Of a stretch of DNA of 64,000 nt, positions 46,615 through 57,515 are shown one piece after another. Each line of letters begins with the position of its first letter. The stretch's first letter is position 1. The DNA lies in assembly GCA_029948255.1 (NCBI GenBank), contig JALIZF010001761.1, positions 248,001-312,000 of the forward strand. Reading direction: 5' to 3'. Made by a program: the position numbers and the translations under genes. The notes beneath the pieces are model-generated. The model saw only the letters and a list, made by a program, of their open reading frames with translations. It was not told where the DNA came from and did no database searches. Source of the stretch: Telmatactis stephensoni. Taxonomy: Eukaryota > Cnidaria > Anthozoa > Actiniaria > Isophelliidae.

Positions 46615-46880
46615 CAACATCGTTTTTGGTATAATCTGCGAGCAGAGGCAATTTTCCTCATCGCTATGTCAACTATGTTTGGAATATCAAATAATTACCT
46701 CAAACAGTATATGTCGGAATCTTCTTGTGCATCCAAACATTGACTCTCTCTTTCGCTGGAGTCACTAAGGAGTATCACTTCCTTATGAGCATCCACAGAA
46801 ATAGGAATGGCTTGATCGGTATCAAATTCATCTTCGAGCATCAGATCTACAAACAGCGCCCTTTTTGCCTTGCCTGAGCT
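46093..46880 (-). pseudogene. OTU-like protein, C-terminal part, with repeat expansion
   Basis: An upstream exon (about 46880-46699) is acidic (FVDLMLEDEFDTDQA ... SDSSERESQ) and ends GAG|GTAATT. The next stretch encodes an Arg-Gln-Ala-Gly repeat from the (CCTG)n run, then YKPFVGTVDLQKQLNEYLYG, GHYDSDVVDLMLHVLSNLTR and, after a frameshift near 46365, YLSEGDVRILLVQPARAKAD, IYIAKIGQHYDAVLD. The DVVDL ... HYDAVL arrangement is that of OTU-like cysteine-protease folds found in many transposon and host proteins. The catalytic Cys segment is not visible. The frameshift and the expansion suggest decay. I could not define the start. Confidence 0.45.
46547..46614. repeat. (CCTG)n microsatellite inside a reading frame
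   Basis: About 17 units. On the minus strand it reads as repeated Arg-Gln-Ala-Gly in the same frame as the OTU-like segment. Confidence 0.9.
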
Positions 46881-47524
46881 GACGTTTCTTTAATTATGGT
46901 ATAAACTTGTTACCAAAACGTAGTAGAAGTATAGTGTGACTTACTGAGTATCTCCAGATGCTTTAAAATTCTTAGCTGCAGGACTAAATCACTAGCTCAA
47001 AATTGCTATAGCAAGAGAAATAATTCTTAATATTAAGCCGCGATTAAAACGTTTCATAATAATTATAATAACTAAATAAATAAATGAATAACAAATATAA
47101 TAATTATCTTCTACAGCAGATCCATGTAGTGGCTATTCTTCTGCTGGCACTCTCACTCACTCTCACTCTACATTAAAGATTTTGCATACACCACTCAACT
47201 CACATAGCTGAGTTCTTGTTATAGCTCTGAAGAATGAACGATTTCAGTTTAATGTTTAGTAATAATTACCTTTTTTCAACCTTTATCATGGGAGATGTCC
47301 TGGAGAAAATCAAAACAACTTTTCACGACATTTTTGAAAATGAAGAAAAAATATTAGTACTAATAAGAACACCAACAAAACAAGAACAACACTACGATCT
47401 TCGCGATGGAATTCATGATTGTAGAGCTCTTCTCAAGGTCCTTGCTGTTCCTTAGGAGTGCTGTTGTCTGGAGAAAAGCAGTGTTAATCCGAATACTCAA
47501 TTTTTCTGCCTACATATTCAAATC

Positions 47525-47526
47525 CT

Positions 47527-47558
<32 letters not shown>

Positions 47559-47592
47559 ATTATTGTTGTTGTTGTTGTTGTTATTATTGTGT
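47525..47592. repeat. (TTG)n microsatellite
   Basis: Imperfect TTG/TTA repeats. Upstream, a 73-codon plus-strand frame at 47234-47455 (MGDVLEKIKTTFHDIFE ...) is open but unsupported by any motif. Confidence 0.85.
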
Positions 47593-47710
47593 CCAAGGGG
47601 AATAACGACAATGACACACCTATTTCTTTTACCAGCTACTTTCTTCTGCTTTTCCCATGTACCATGAGCACCACGTGATACACCTGCAAGTACATACAGA
47701 GGTCACTTTA

Positions 47711-47928
47711 ATACAGTAGATTTCGTATGATTGTAAAAACGGCACCGCACGTGCACGCGGCACAATTACGGCAGGAATTTCGTATGTTTTTATAGACATG
47801 CATCACGGCACTGACACGGTCACGGCACGGTTACGGCAGAAATTCCTAACGTTTTTATAGACATCACAGCACTGACACGGTCCCGGAACAGTGCGATCCG
47901 TTTCACACTCATACGAAATCTGCTCTAA
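47711..47928. mobile_element. Short TIR element with CACGGCA-repeat interior
   Basis: Inverted ends ACAGTAGATTTCGTATGA and TCATACGAAATCTGCT. The interior repeats CACGGCACTGACACGG. It is about 215 bp and non-coding. No target duplication was resolved. The interval 47930-49260 has no supported gene. Confidence 0.6.
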
Positions 47929-49263
47929 AGCCTTAATTTACATGACAATTTACATCTGTAACTGTTTTGGTTGCTATAAAATCAATAGCTATATTTGCTC
48001 ATTCAAGATCTGTATTAATTCCAGATATTAAAAAAAGCGCTAAACTTTCTTTAAGGTGAGACCATAGCTCCACTTCCAACGGGAGTGCGGAGTAAGCCTC
48101 TTATGACAGACATCACAAGAGAGCTGATGGAGAAATGTATATCTAATGATATGTCGGATATTGCACAACGCACTATGTATCTTCTCTCAATGCAGACTGT
48201 ATATACTACCCGGATATACTACAAGTTTAGACTTCTCTAAATAGCTTATAGATACCAGTCTATTAATGTTTTACAATACCTTGGTCATCCCTAGCCTTAA
48301 GAGTACTTGGTCTTTTGTGGGATGAAATTGATGAAACTTCTATGGCCTCCACGGAAACCGCACGGCTGTGTATTTCATTAAAGAAAGAAAATATCTTAAA
48401 TTTTAGAGTTAATACTTCATGCAAACATTATATTATGTAGATGAGCCACTTACCTTGTCGTTTTCTGAATCAGATTCAGATTCAGAATTACGAGAGGAGG
48501 TACGCGCACCTGCTTTTGAAGAGGCAAAATTGAATCAAAAGTTATAAAAGATCGAGAAAGTCACTTTATTCTAATAAGAAGCAAAATGATCATATTTACT
48601 ATTACCTTTCAAAACTTCTGCATACGTGAATTCCATCACTGAACACAGATCAGCCGGTAAAGGTTAAAAGATTTTCAAAAGCAAGACGATCTTTGCAGCA
48701 TAAAAGCTTGTAAAGAAAGATTCCTTTTGGTAATATGAGCTGTTTCACAAACAGGACTCAATCAGTTTTCTATTTCAAATGACAGTTTCGTTAGACAGAA
48801 ATATAATAATTATTTTTTTCCATGAATATAAAGAAATCTTCAGTCACCCATCCCTGGGAACCACTCCGGCACGTAAAATGTTTGTCACAGCATTTAGAGG
48901 GTATAGTTAGTGTAAAGTTCTTACATATGATTCTGGCAAACACATTTTTGTGATTCCAACTATGAAGACTTCTTATCATGAGTTTCTTGATAATGGGACA
49001 GGCCTATCAGTCGGTGTCTGGTTGTTGTGTTTATATAACATGATGCAATTATCGCTTGTGCACGCAACATAAGTTATTGATGATTGCCAATCTTTATGTA
49101 TGTTTAATTCCCACAGTTTTATTACCACGATCAGTGGTTGACATTTTAATTTGTTGTTGTAAATCTGCAGTAAAACAGGTGGAGGTGTCGGACTGAGACG
49201 ATTTGATTTTTTAGATTTATTAGATGGATAGTCTAAAAATGTCATTTCCTTTTCTTTCTGTTC

Positions 49264-49528
<265 letters not shown>

Positions 49529-49603
49529 TGTTATTATTATTATTTGTTTGTTTGTTTGTTTGTTTGTTTGTTTATTTATTTATTTTTTTTTTTTGAGTCC
49601 AGG

Positions 49604-49752
49604 TCTGGGTCCGGGTCCAGGTCCGGGTCCTCATTTTACGGTATGCCAATTTGTATTACCTCGACTTCTACAAATTCTGTCAAATTGTTTCCTGAAATTT
49701 CTAGGTATGGGATAGAACAAGATGTTAACATACCAGCTGCCAAGTGTCGTTA
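49604..49752. repeat. Dispersed fragment of a Ngaro-like gag exon
   Basis: It matches 57957-58103 in the second gag: a GGGTCC-type hexamer run, then TATGCCAATTTGTATTACC ... GTATGGGATAGAACAAGATG. The frame is not conserved here. It lies directly after the TTTC/TTTG microsatellite. Confidence 0.75.
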
Positions 49753-49805
49753 CGGAATTACCTTAAAAAGGACGTCGAGCACGCTGACAAATTTTGTCAG
49801 AAAAC

Positions 49806-50030
49806 TATTTGCAGACAACTTCCATACTAAAATCTGGGCTCCCTAAATGCAATTTTCCAAACTATTTGCAGGCAACTTCCATACTAAAATCTCGGGGGCC
49901 CCTAAATGCAATTTTCCAACCTATTTGCAGACAACTTCCATACTAAAATCTGGGCCCCCTAAATGCAATTTTCCAATCTATTTACAGACAACTTCCATAC
50001 TAAATCTCGGGGGCCCCTAAATGCAGTTTT
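49806..50030. repeat. Tandem array of about 62 bp (Harbinger subterminal?)
   Basis: Four units of CAACTTCCATACTAAAATCT, GGGCCCCCTAAATGCAATTTTCC, AACTATTTGCAGA type, and a fifth after the SINE at 50325-50380. The array precedes a PIF/Harbinger transposase, so it may be its subterminal repeats. Confidence 0.7.
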
Positions 50031-50039
50031 CCAAATATT

Positions 50040-50322
50040 CACATACACACATACATACATGATTGAGACTCCCTCAACAGGGCTTTTCAGCTCAATTTAC
50101 AAATCCTAACTAAATCATATAAATCAAACATAAATGGATTAAGAATCCCAACTGGCAAGGAGGCAAACCGGTTGGCTATATTACAAGCATGGCCGAGAAA
50201 CTGAATTTGAACTAATCAAAATCGGAACAAATTCAGTCTCAGCCAGTGGCCAGAGCGGGAATCGAACCTGGGACCGCCAGATTGCGAGACCAACGCTCTG
50301 ACCAGACAGACACAACTGACAA
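50040..50322 (-). mobile_element. tRNA-derived SINE
   Basis: On the minus strand an A box (TGGTCAGAGCGTTGG, 50304-50290) and a B box (GGTTCGATTCC, 50268-50258) lie 22 bp apart, as in a tRNA-like head driven by RNA polymerase III. The body ends in AGTCTCAATCATGTATGTATG, a short TATG-type tail. It sits inside the 62-bp tandem array and so is younger than it. It has no cloverleaf-forming 3' half and is not a functional tRNA. Confidence 0.8.
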
Positions 50323-50536
50323 CTTCGATACTAAATCTGGGCCCCCTAAATGCTGTTTTCCAAACTATTTACAGGGTATTGCTATGAAATTTCCAGATAA
50401 TTTCCAGACTTTTCTTAGCTATAATTTCCAAATTATTTACAGACTATTTGCAAGGAACATTTCCATAGTATTCACATACTATGTAAAACCGTGAACTCCT
50501 TCTGTAATTACCATACTATTTCCAAAGAGTAATAGT

Positions 50537-51243
50537 ATGGAAATCTTTTACATACTATGTAAGTTGTCTGCAAATATGATTTTCAATGACCATGGTCATC
50601 GTTTAACTAGCTTTCAACAAGACTGGCTGTCTCCAGTTAACCTTCAAATATATGCTGATGCTATACATGATGCTGGTACCCCCTATACCAACTGCTGGGG
50701 TTTTGTAGATGGCACAGTTAGACCTATATGTAGACCAGGCACATTACAAAGAGTTTTATACAATGGACACAAACGAATCCATGCTTTAAAATTTCAATCC
50801 CTTGCTGCCCCAAATGGTCTTATTGCTAACCTTTTTGGCCCTGTAGAGGGCAGACGCCATGACAGTGGTATGTTGGCAGCTGCAACTGCACTCTCACTCA
50901 CCAACAGGAGATCAGTTATGTATCTATGGAGATCTTGGTTATCCCCTACGTACGCCCCCAACTCCAAACACCATTTAGAGGTTTACAGTTAACCCAGCAA
51001 CAACATGACTTTAATAGAGCAATGAGTAGAGTAAGAATAGGTGTTGAATGGGATTTTGGGGATATTGTGAACTATTTTAGCTTCCTTGACTTCAAGACAA
51101 ACCTAAAGACTGGGCTAAGTGCTGTTGGCAAAATGTACATTGTTTGCGCTCTCTTAACTAATGCTAGAACTTGCTTGTACTCTTCAAACACTAATACTTA
51201 TTTTAATTTAGAACCTCCTTCAATACAAGATTACTTTTCATAA
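50537..51243 (+). pseudogene. PIF/Harbinger transposase (HARBI1-like), frameshifted
   Basis: The nuclease would cut and paste a Harbinger element. The first frame includes CWGFVDGTVRPICRPG (first Asp), HALKFQSLAAPNGLIANLFG and GRRHDSGML. Frame changes near 50925-50970 lead to a second frame with LTQQQHDFNRAMSRVRIGVE (catalytic Glu in VEW), WDFGDIVNYFSFLDFK and GKMYIVCALLTNARTCLY. The region of the second Asp (YGDLGYP) is readable only in a third frame, so two small indels are present. The N-terminal helical part is missing or in unseen exons. A Myb/SANT accessory gene lies on the minus strand 0.7 kb downstream, the usual Harbinger partner. The interval 51244-51968 is non-coding. Confidence 0.75.
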
Positions 51244-51968
51244 CTTGTAAAATAGAACTGTACAATGTGATATATTTACTAAACACAGAGTGAATGCACA
51301 AAATCACTTATCAAACACATTTATAGAAAACAAGGGTTTATGGTCTAGTTTCACACTATTTATATTTTGGGTTATTGTATGGTTTAGAGTGATTCCCCAT
51401 CAACCATGCAAAGATAAAGGATAAAGAACAAGAGAAAAGAGTTTGAAGTCTAATTCTAATTATCAGCATTACTATTCTTTCCCGGCCAATGGAAAATCAA
51501 TGGAAAGTGTGTTTAGCAATTCTGAAATCATAGAGTGATGTCAAAAATCGCTAAAGAGATCAAATTAGACTAATACACCTTAATATGCTCTAATTGCATT
51601 GTTTTCTTTTGTGTCTATTGGACTCTCACATCCTAACTGTTAGATTATTTCATTGGTTTGATGACCTTACTCTAGACCCATGAAACAAAGTGGAAATATT
51701 TAATATGCAATCACTGTCAAATAAAAAAAAAGGAAAACAATGAAATTAAAGTGAACTACTGTCACTCCAGCTGAATAATTAGAGTACACACATTATGTGT
51801 GCAACATTCAGTGAATATTTATTTGATAGAACATTTTGAACATATTAAACATATAATGGTCTATGTAACGTAACATTTTTTTATAACATGTAAACATTTC
51901 AAAAAATGCAAAAATTTCAAAAATGCAAAAATTTCAAAAAATGCTAAAATCAATGTTATGATGATGAC

Positions 51969-52592
51969 TTACTCAGTACGTTTTCTCATAAGAGCCATAA
52001 TCAACTGTTGTTGTTGGTCAGCTTGCTGCTTTTGCAAATCTATTTCCTTCCTTTTTATTTCGAGCTCTTGCTGTCTGAGATCAAAATCTTTCACTGCTTT
52101 ACTTTCAAGATACTGTAAAGTTTCTGATCCACTCCTTCTTTGCTTTCTTCTAGGCAAATCATCTTCTTCATCATCCTCTTCGACTTGGACTCCAAAGCTT
52201 TTTTTCTGACTTCTTCTGCAGCTTTCCTTCCTTTGGCAATGTCATCTTGTTTCTTTCTTGTCGCTTTTTCTTAATTTTCTCGGATGCTTGCTCAGATTCC
52301 TCTAATATGTTTTGAAGTAGTTGGTCCAGCTCAGTCTCCTCGTCGTTCGAACCACTGGCAGCCACTTGAGCACGCATTTTCTGCTTATGTTTTTCAAGTA
52401 GTAAGCGATATCTGTCTCGTACCGATTTCTGCGTTACAGTGAAGGATATATCTTGGATTGCGCCAAGGTCAGATGCAATCGTGCTCCAAGCACTTCCACT
52501 CTCTTTAGTCCCGGGTTTGAATTGAAATGGTTTCACTAGTAAAATTTCATGGCAAAAATACACATCGTGTTTCTCAGTCCATTTCATGGAAG
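51969..52592 (-). pseudogene. Harbinger Myb/SANT-like accessory protein
   Basis: It starts MKWTEKHDVYFCHEILLVKP after a TTTTTTAG acceptor ending near 52593. A trihelix/SANT-type domain is followed by VRDRYRLLLEKHKQKMRAQ and an acidic, coiled tail (EETELDQLLQNILEESEQ). One frameshift near 52165-52175 separates it from the end, PRRKQRRSGSETLQYLESK and a Gln-rich helix (QQQQLIMALMRKRTE). In Harbinger elements this protein binds the ends and escorts the transposase to the nucleus. Divergent or convergent pairing with the transposase at 50537-51243 supports the assignment; here the genes converge. No TIR or 3-bp target duplication was resolved. Confidence 0.7.
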
Positions 52593-52799
52593 AGCTAAAA
52601 AATAGAAAGTTTTGTATTTCAGCTTAACTAGATTTTTAATGTGGTCATTTCGTGTTTTAAACATTCATTTAAGGTTTAAGCTTGTATTTGACATCAGCCA
52701 TTTTTTCATTCCCGAAAGAAAATAACCTTAAAAGGTTCAAGAAAATAAGCCATTCTCACACAATTTTCTTCAAATATTGCTAATTCAGTTTTCCACTAT

Positions 52800-53036
52800 T
52801 TACACTTCTATCTTACCTTTTTTTGGTGTTATTGGCTTGATCCATGTGGACGACGGCAAAGTGGCAAATTTGACGACGTTGTCTCGTGAAGACGTGCGGT
52901 TGCTAATGAGATTTGTTATGCACGCATGCGCACAACAATATTTTTTAGCTTCCACAGGAATCCCGCCCACATCAACATAGCCCACGTCGTTCGTGCGTAT
53001 GCTCTCTATTGTGTTGTCGCGTCCCTGGGCCGCCAT
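52800..53036 (-). CDS. Unassigned ORF, possible 5' exon
   Basis: 78 codons open from ATGGCGGCC, a start context common in animal genes, reading MAAQGRDNTIESIRTNDVG, then VAKF-like and TWIKPITPKK before a GTAAGA donor at about 52810. It could be the first exon of the Myb/SANT gene below it, but the simplest join is out of phase. On another frame the same DNA continues the interrupted gag (CFRRNGGPG..., stop about 52972). Only one of these readings may be real. Confidence 0.25.
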   Translation of the reverse strand: MAAQGRDNTIESIRTNDVGYVDVGGIPVEAKKYCCAHACITNLISNRTSSRDNVVKFATLPSSTWIKPITPKKGKIEV

Positions 53037-53051
53037 TTCTTCTGAAGCAAC

Positions 53052-53204
53052 TGTAATGTTTGCTTGCGGCTGGATGGCTTAGATTAACTATGTTATCTTA
53101 AATTAAACAAACACCACGCCATGTTGTTCTTGGCCAATCTTCCGTGATCCTTTATTCACGGATTCTACACAGGAACTCCAATGTATAAACACTATTACAC
53201 TACA
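53052..53204 (-). repeat. 3' LTR of the Gypsy element
   Basis: 153 bp. It differs from the other LTR only at AATCTT/AATCTC and CCAATG/CCAACG. Confidence 0.95.
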
Positions 53205-53214
53205 TCCCCCTTTT
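53205..53214 (-). promoter_or_regulatory. Polypurine tract
   Basis: AAAAGGGGGA on the minus strand lies directly before the 3' LTR, where it would prime plus-strand DNA synthesis. Confidence 0.85.
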
Positions 53215-53321
53215 GGGTTATATAAAGCTATAATGTATATAGACTTACTAACAAATATAAATGTCCCTGAATGTCCATATTCAAAGTTCAGATAATGAAT
53301 ACAGTAAAGTATAATAAACAA

Positions 53322-54952
53322 TTAACAATTTTCAACGTATCTGTTTGGTGGTTTTACAACTCTACCACTCCTAGTCATAATGTTCTGCTTTTCTTGATGA
53401 ACCACAAGCTTTTCTTGAAACTTTGTATCCTTCTGCTTCCTTTCTTCTGGCTTTTCTTCAGGCTTGGAATCTTCCTGCTTTTCCTCTTCCGGCTTTTCCC
53501 CATTGTTGCTTTCTTCTGGCATTTGGTTTAAGTGTTTTCAGTTTCGTCTCACTTTGCTCTTTTCTGTAATGACGTTATAGCTTCTTGGGGCAGCATCAGT
53601 TTGAATGGTTCCTTTTACGTTGAGATCAGGAATCCATACTTGCTCTCCAGCATCCAGAGATGGCAGTGGCTTTGCACGATGATGAGAGTCAAAGTTTCTT
53701 TTCTGTCTTTGCTTGAGATCATCATCTTTAGCTTTAAATCTGTGTGGTTCAACAACAGATGGATTCAGCTGCTCCCTTACCACTGGTACTGTAGTTTTAA
53801 GATTTCTGGACATAAGTAGTTGTGCTGATGAGTAACCATGCTCTAGTGGAGTTGATCTGTAAGACAGTAGTCCTAGATAGGGGTCTGAGGACTTTGCAAG
53901 AATTGCCTTTACAGTTTTAACAGTTCTCTCAGCTAGTCCGTTCGCTTGTGCATAGTGAGGGCTGCTGGTTACATGTTGAAAACCATAGTCTTGAGAAAAG
54001 GTAGAGAAAGCTTTGGACGCATACTGAGGTCCATTGTCAGATGCCAAGTACTCTGGTATCCCGTGTCTAGCAAATATTGACTTCAGATGACGTATGATGT
54101 CTTCTGAGGTAGTAGCAGATAGTTTAGCTAGTTCCACATACCTTGAATAGTAATCTACTACTATCAGATATTGCTGTTTCTTGAACTCTAGAAGATCTGT
54201 ACCTACTTTCTGCCAAGGGTACTTTGGAAGCTCTGTTGGAATAAGTGGTTCTGCTCTGTTTTGTTGGTGTTGGCGGCAGGTACTGCAGTTAAGTATCAGC
54301 TCCTGTAACTGGTTTCCGAGTCCGGGCCACCATACAGACTGGCTTGCACGCTGACGACATTTCACAAGGCCCAAGTGTCCTGCATGCAATTTCTCTAGAA
54401 TTTCCATTCTGAGGGCCATAGGTATTATGATGCGATGTCCTCGCATTAGTAGGCCATTTTGGACTGTAATTTCACTTGCTACAGGTTGATATTGTTTCAG
54501 CGTACCTTGAACTTTGTCAGGCCACCCACGTGTGCTGTACTTGTGTAGTAGTTGGCATGTTTCATCTTCTCTTTGGTGTTGGGCTATTCTGTCTGGTGAT
54601 TGGTAGCTGGTAAATCCGCAATGACTTGGTCCACAAAGGCTTGACTAATTTCATGTAGTAGTGTATCTTGTTCTCCTACCGGGGCTCTTGATAAGGCGTC
54701 TGCTGAGATGTGTTCTTTTCCTGGTACATAAGTTATACTGTAGCTGAACCTCATTAGACGTAGGCGGAATCTTTGGACTCTGGGTGGAAGACGATCCAGG
54801 TCTTTACTGCCTAACAGTGACACTAATGGTTTATGGTCAGTCTCTATCTTGAAGGTCATACCTATCAAGAAGTCACTGAACCTCTCGCAGGCCCACGTAA
54901 CCGATAGCGCTTCTTTGTCGATTTGTGGATATCTTTTCTCAGCATCAGACAT
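53322..54952 (-). pseudogene. Gypsy pol, RNase H end and integrase
   Basis: 54952-54584 carries the RNase H C-terminal part and the tether (TDHKPLVSLLGSK, ITYVPGKEHISADALSR). A frameshift near 54605 leads into open sequence toward the integrase (54446-53538): HHCC zinc finger (HLGLVKCRQRASQ ... NCSTCRQHQQ), then the DDE core with Asp in VGTDLLEF, Asp in ASDNGPQY and Glu in NGLAERTVK. A TGA at 53540-53538 interrupts the frame, which continues to 53322 with an acidic Lys/Glu tail and TRSGRVVKPPNRY, a common pol C-terminus. These lesions prevent expression of full pol. Confidence 0.9.
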
Positions 54953-54983
54953 AGATCTTGAATTGTATGCTACTGGTCGCCAT

Positions 54984-57266
54984 TCACCATTTTCTTGTCG
55001 TTGTTAACACTGCGCCCAGACCATAAGATGATGCATCTGCGCTGACTGTTGTCTCCGCAGCAGGGTTGTAATGAGCCAAGATCTTGTCTGGATCACTTAA
55101 CTCTTTCTTGAGTTGATCGAAGGCTTGTTGCTGTGAGGGACCCCATTGCCACTCGTTCTTTTGGCTAAGTAGGTCTCTCAAAGGTTGAGTTATTTCAGCT
55201 GAGTTTCGCGTGAACTTGTTTAGTTGATTGGTCATACCAAGAAATCTTCTCAGCTCACTCCTGTCCGTTGGCTGTTTCATGTCTACAACTGCCTTTACCT
55301 TGTTTGGGTCAGGGCGTATGCCTTCTGCATCAATTACTTGCCCAAGGAAGGTCACTTGCTTCTGGGAAAATCTGCACTTTTCCTTGTTTAGTGTTAATCC
55401 TGCAGCTTTGATTCTCTTTAATGCAGCATCCAGTCTGTCGTCGTGTTCCTTTTGGTTGCATCCATAGATGAGGGTATCATCAATAAGACACAAAGTTCCT
55501 GGAAGACCACTCAGTATCTCTGACATTCGTCGCTGGAAGTGCTCTGGGGCAGAGGTTATGCCGAAGGGTAGGCAGTTGTAACAAAATCTGCCGTATGGAG
55601 TGATGAATGTAGTAAGTAATGCTGACTCTTTGTCCAGGGGAATCTGATGGAAGCCTGAATTGGCATCTAATTTGCTGAAGATTTTAGCGCCGTTCATCTG
55701 GGCCAGTATCTGTTCCACTGATGGTAGCATATGCCTTTCTCGGCATACTGACTCGTTGAGCTTGGTTAGGTCGACGCATATCCTTATCTTACCATTAGAC
55801 TTGGGAACCACCACCATTGGGGCACACCACTCCGTGAGCTCGTCTACTTTTGAGATGACGCCTTGCTTTTCCAACTTTTCTAGCTCTGCCTTCACCTTCG
55901 GGAGTAAAGGTAAGGCTACTCTTCGAGGAGTATGTACAACGTACGGAATTGCAGACTCTTTGAGTTTGATGTGGTACTCTCCAGATAACTTTCCTAACCC
56001 TTTGAATAGGTCTGGATGTTCTTTAAATACATCAGCGTGAACTGTGTCCACCGTTTCACCTTTAGTAAGAAGGTTAAGTGCTTGTATGGCTGGTCTGCCT
56101 AGAAGTGGAGTCGTTAGATTCTTGACAACGTACACTTTCTGTCTTGTTACTCTCTTTTCACTAGCTATTTGTGACTCCATCACACCAAGGACATCTAATT
56201 TGTATTGTCCTGGACCTGTTAACCTTGTTTTCGTTGGCTGTAATTGTTTTCCAGTTTTCTTGAATATTTTCTCTGGTACCACGGTGACATCTGCACCTGT
56301 GTCGAGCTTGAAAGTGGTTTTAACATTTTCTAGTTTAAGTTCTACCTTCCATGATTCCTCAGTGTCCTTCAGCTCATCTACATGGATTGATATTGATCCT
56401 AGGAAATCTTCATCAGATTCTTCTTCGTCAGACGCTTCATCCTCATAGACTTCATTTAGATTCTTGTTTGTTTGGCACATTTCTTTATAGTGTCCTCTCT
56501 TTTTGCAGCGGTGACAGGTTGCTTCTCTGGCTGGACACTTTGACTGGGGGTGACTGGGTTTACGTCCACATCTACCACATTGGGGTTGAGGCTTGCGATT
56601 AGAACTTTGTTCCCTTTTCGCTGGCTTTCCTTTGTAGGATTTCTCAACTTTGTCTATCTTAATAGACTCACTAGATCCATGCACAACGTTTTGTTGACTT
56701 TTTACCAATGCTGATTGCTTTGCTTGTCGAATTGCAGATTCTAGGGTAAGTTTGGAGTCAAGTTGTAGTCTCTCTGACAGTTTCCTATCCTTAATACCGA
56801 CAACGATTCTATCACGAATCAGTTTTTCTCTTAAGCCTTGGAATTCGCAATATTCTGAGAGTTTATACAAATCAGTGATGAAGTGGTCGACTGTTTCATT
56901 TTCTGTTGGGATTCTACTATTGAATCTAGCTCTCTCATAGATCACATTCTTTTTGACAACAAAGTATGCTTCGAATTTACCTTTGACCACGTCGTAAGCC
57001 TTGCTTTCATCTTGAGACAAATTAAACGAAGCAAAGATATCATCAGCTTGATCTCCCATCGAGTATATCAGTGTATTCACTTGATTTTCTCCAGTCTTTT
57101 CATCGAGGCCAGTTGCCTTTCTGAATCGCTCGAAACGTCGTATCCATTTCGGCCACTCATCTGCTTTAAATGAGAATTTTTCAGGCGATGGTACTTGATA
57201 GCTTGGGGTTGAAATTCGCTGAATTTCTGCAGCCGATGCTGCTGCTGGTTGTTCGTCGTCTCCCAT
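54984..57266 (-). pseudogene. Gypsy gag-protease-reverse transcriptase
   Basis: I place the start at the ATG at 57266 (MGDDEQPAAA), since the longer frame has no upstream Met. Residue numbers here refer to the 788-codon open frame from 57350. Capsid-like gag (WPKWIRRFERFRKATGL) is followed by two zinc knuckles (CGRCGRKPSH and CHRCKKRGHYKEMC, about residues 258-292), aspartic protease (LDTGADVTVVP, about 347-357), and RT (ICVDLTKLN, YNCLPFGITSAP, the LIDD active site near 622, FLGQVI). The RNase H start (SADASSYGLGAVL) ends in a one-base insertion near 55000. Gag and pol are in one frame without an intervening stop. The frameshift separates this ORF from the rest of pol. Confidence 0.9.
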
Positions 57267-57346
57267 GGAATTTTTCTGTTTTTGCGTTCTCGTTGAACTA
57301 AATTCTTTGAATTTACTTTTGTTCCGTCTTTCGGCTTGAGAATCGA

Positions 57347-57362
57347 CCACTTTCTGACACCA
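57347..57362 (-). promoter_or_regulatory. Primer binding site
   Basis: TGGTGTCAGAAAGTGG directly follows the 5' LTR. Apart from one extra A it complements the 3' end of a tRNA-Leu (…CACTTCTGACACCA). Confidence 0.7.
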
Positions 57363-57515
57363 TGTAATGTTTGCTTGCGGCTGGATGGCTTAGATTAACT
57401 ATGTTATCTTAAATTAAACAAACACCACGCCATGTTGTTCTTGGCCAATCTCCCGTGATCCTTTATTCACGGATTCTACACAGGAACTCCAACGTATAAA
57501 CACTATTACACTACA
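57363..57515 (-). repeat. 5' LTR of the Gypsy element
   Basis: 153 bp, TG...CA. It carries the promoter and polyadenylation functions expected of an LTR, though I see no unambiguous TATA box. Confidence 0.95.

Larger units (their letters stand above)
53052..57515 (-). mobile_element. Ty3/Gypsy LTR retrotransposon, 4.46 kb
   Basis: Two 153-bp LTRs (53052-53204 and 57363-57515) begin TG and end CA, differ at only two positions (both transitions), and are flanked by the 5-bp target duplication GCAAC (53047-53051 and 57516-57520). On the minus strand the order is LTR, PBS, gag-protease-RT-RNase H, integrase, polypurine tract, LTR. The order RT before integrase is that of Ty3/Gypsy; mag-like is likely. 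Two frameshifts and a premature stop disable pol. No envelope-like ORF is present. It inserted into the zinc-knuckle codons of a Ngaro-like gag. Confidence 0.95.

Noticed and set aside
50246..50494. Plus-strand ORF of 82 codons
   Set aside because: It is the antisense shadow of the tRNA-SINE head.
53322..57350. Possibility that the Gypsy element is an infectious retrovirus with env
   Set aside because: No envelope-like ORF, signal peptide or membrane segment lies between integrase and the 3' LTR.
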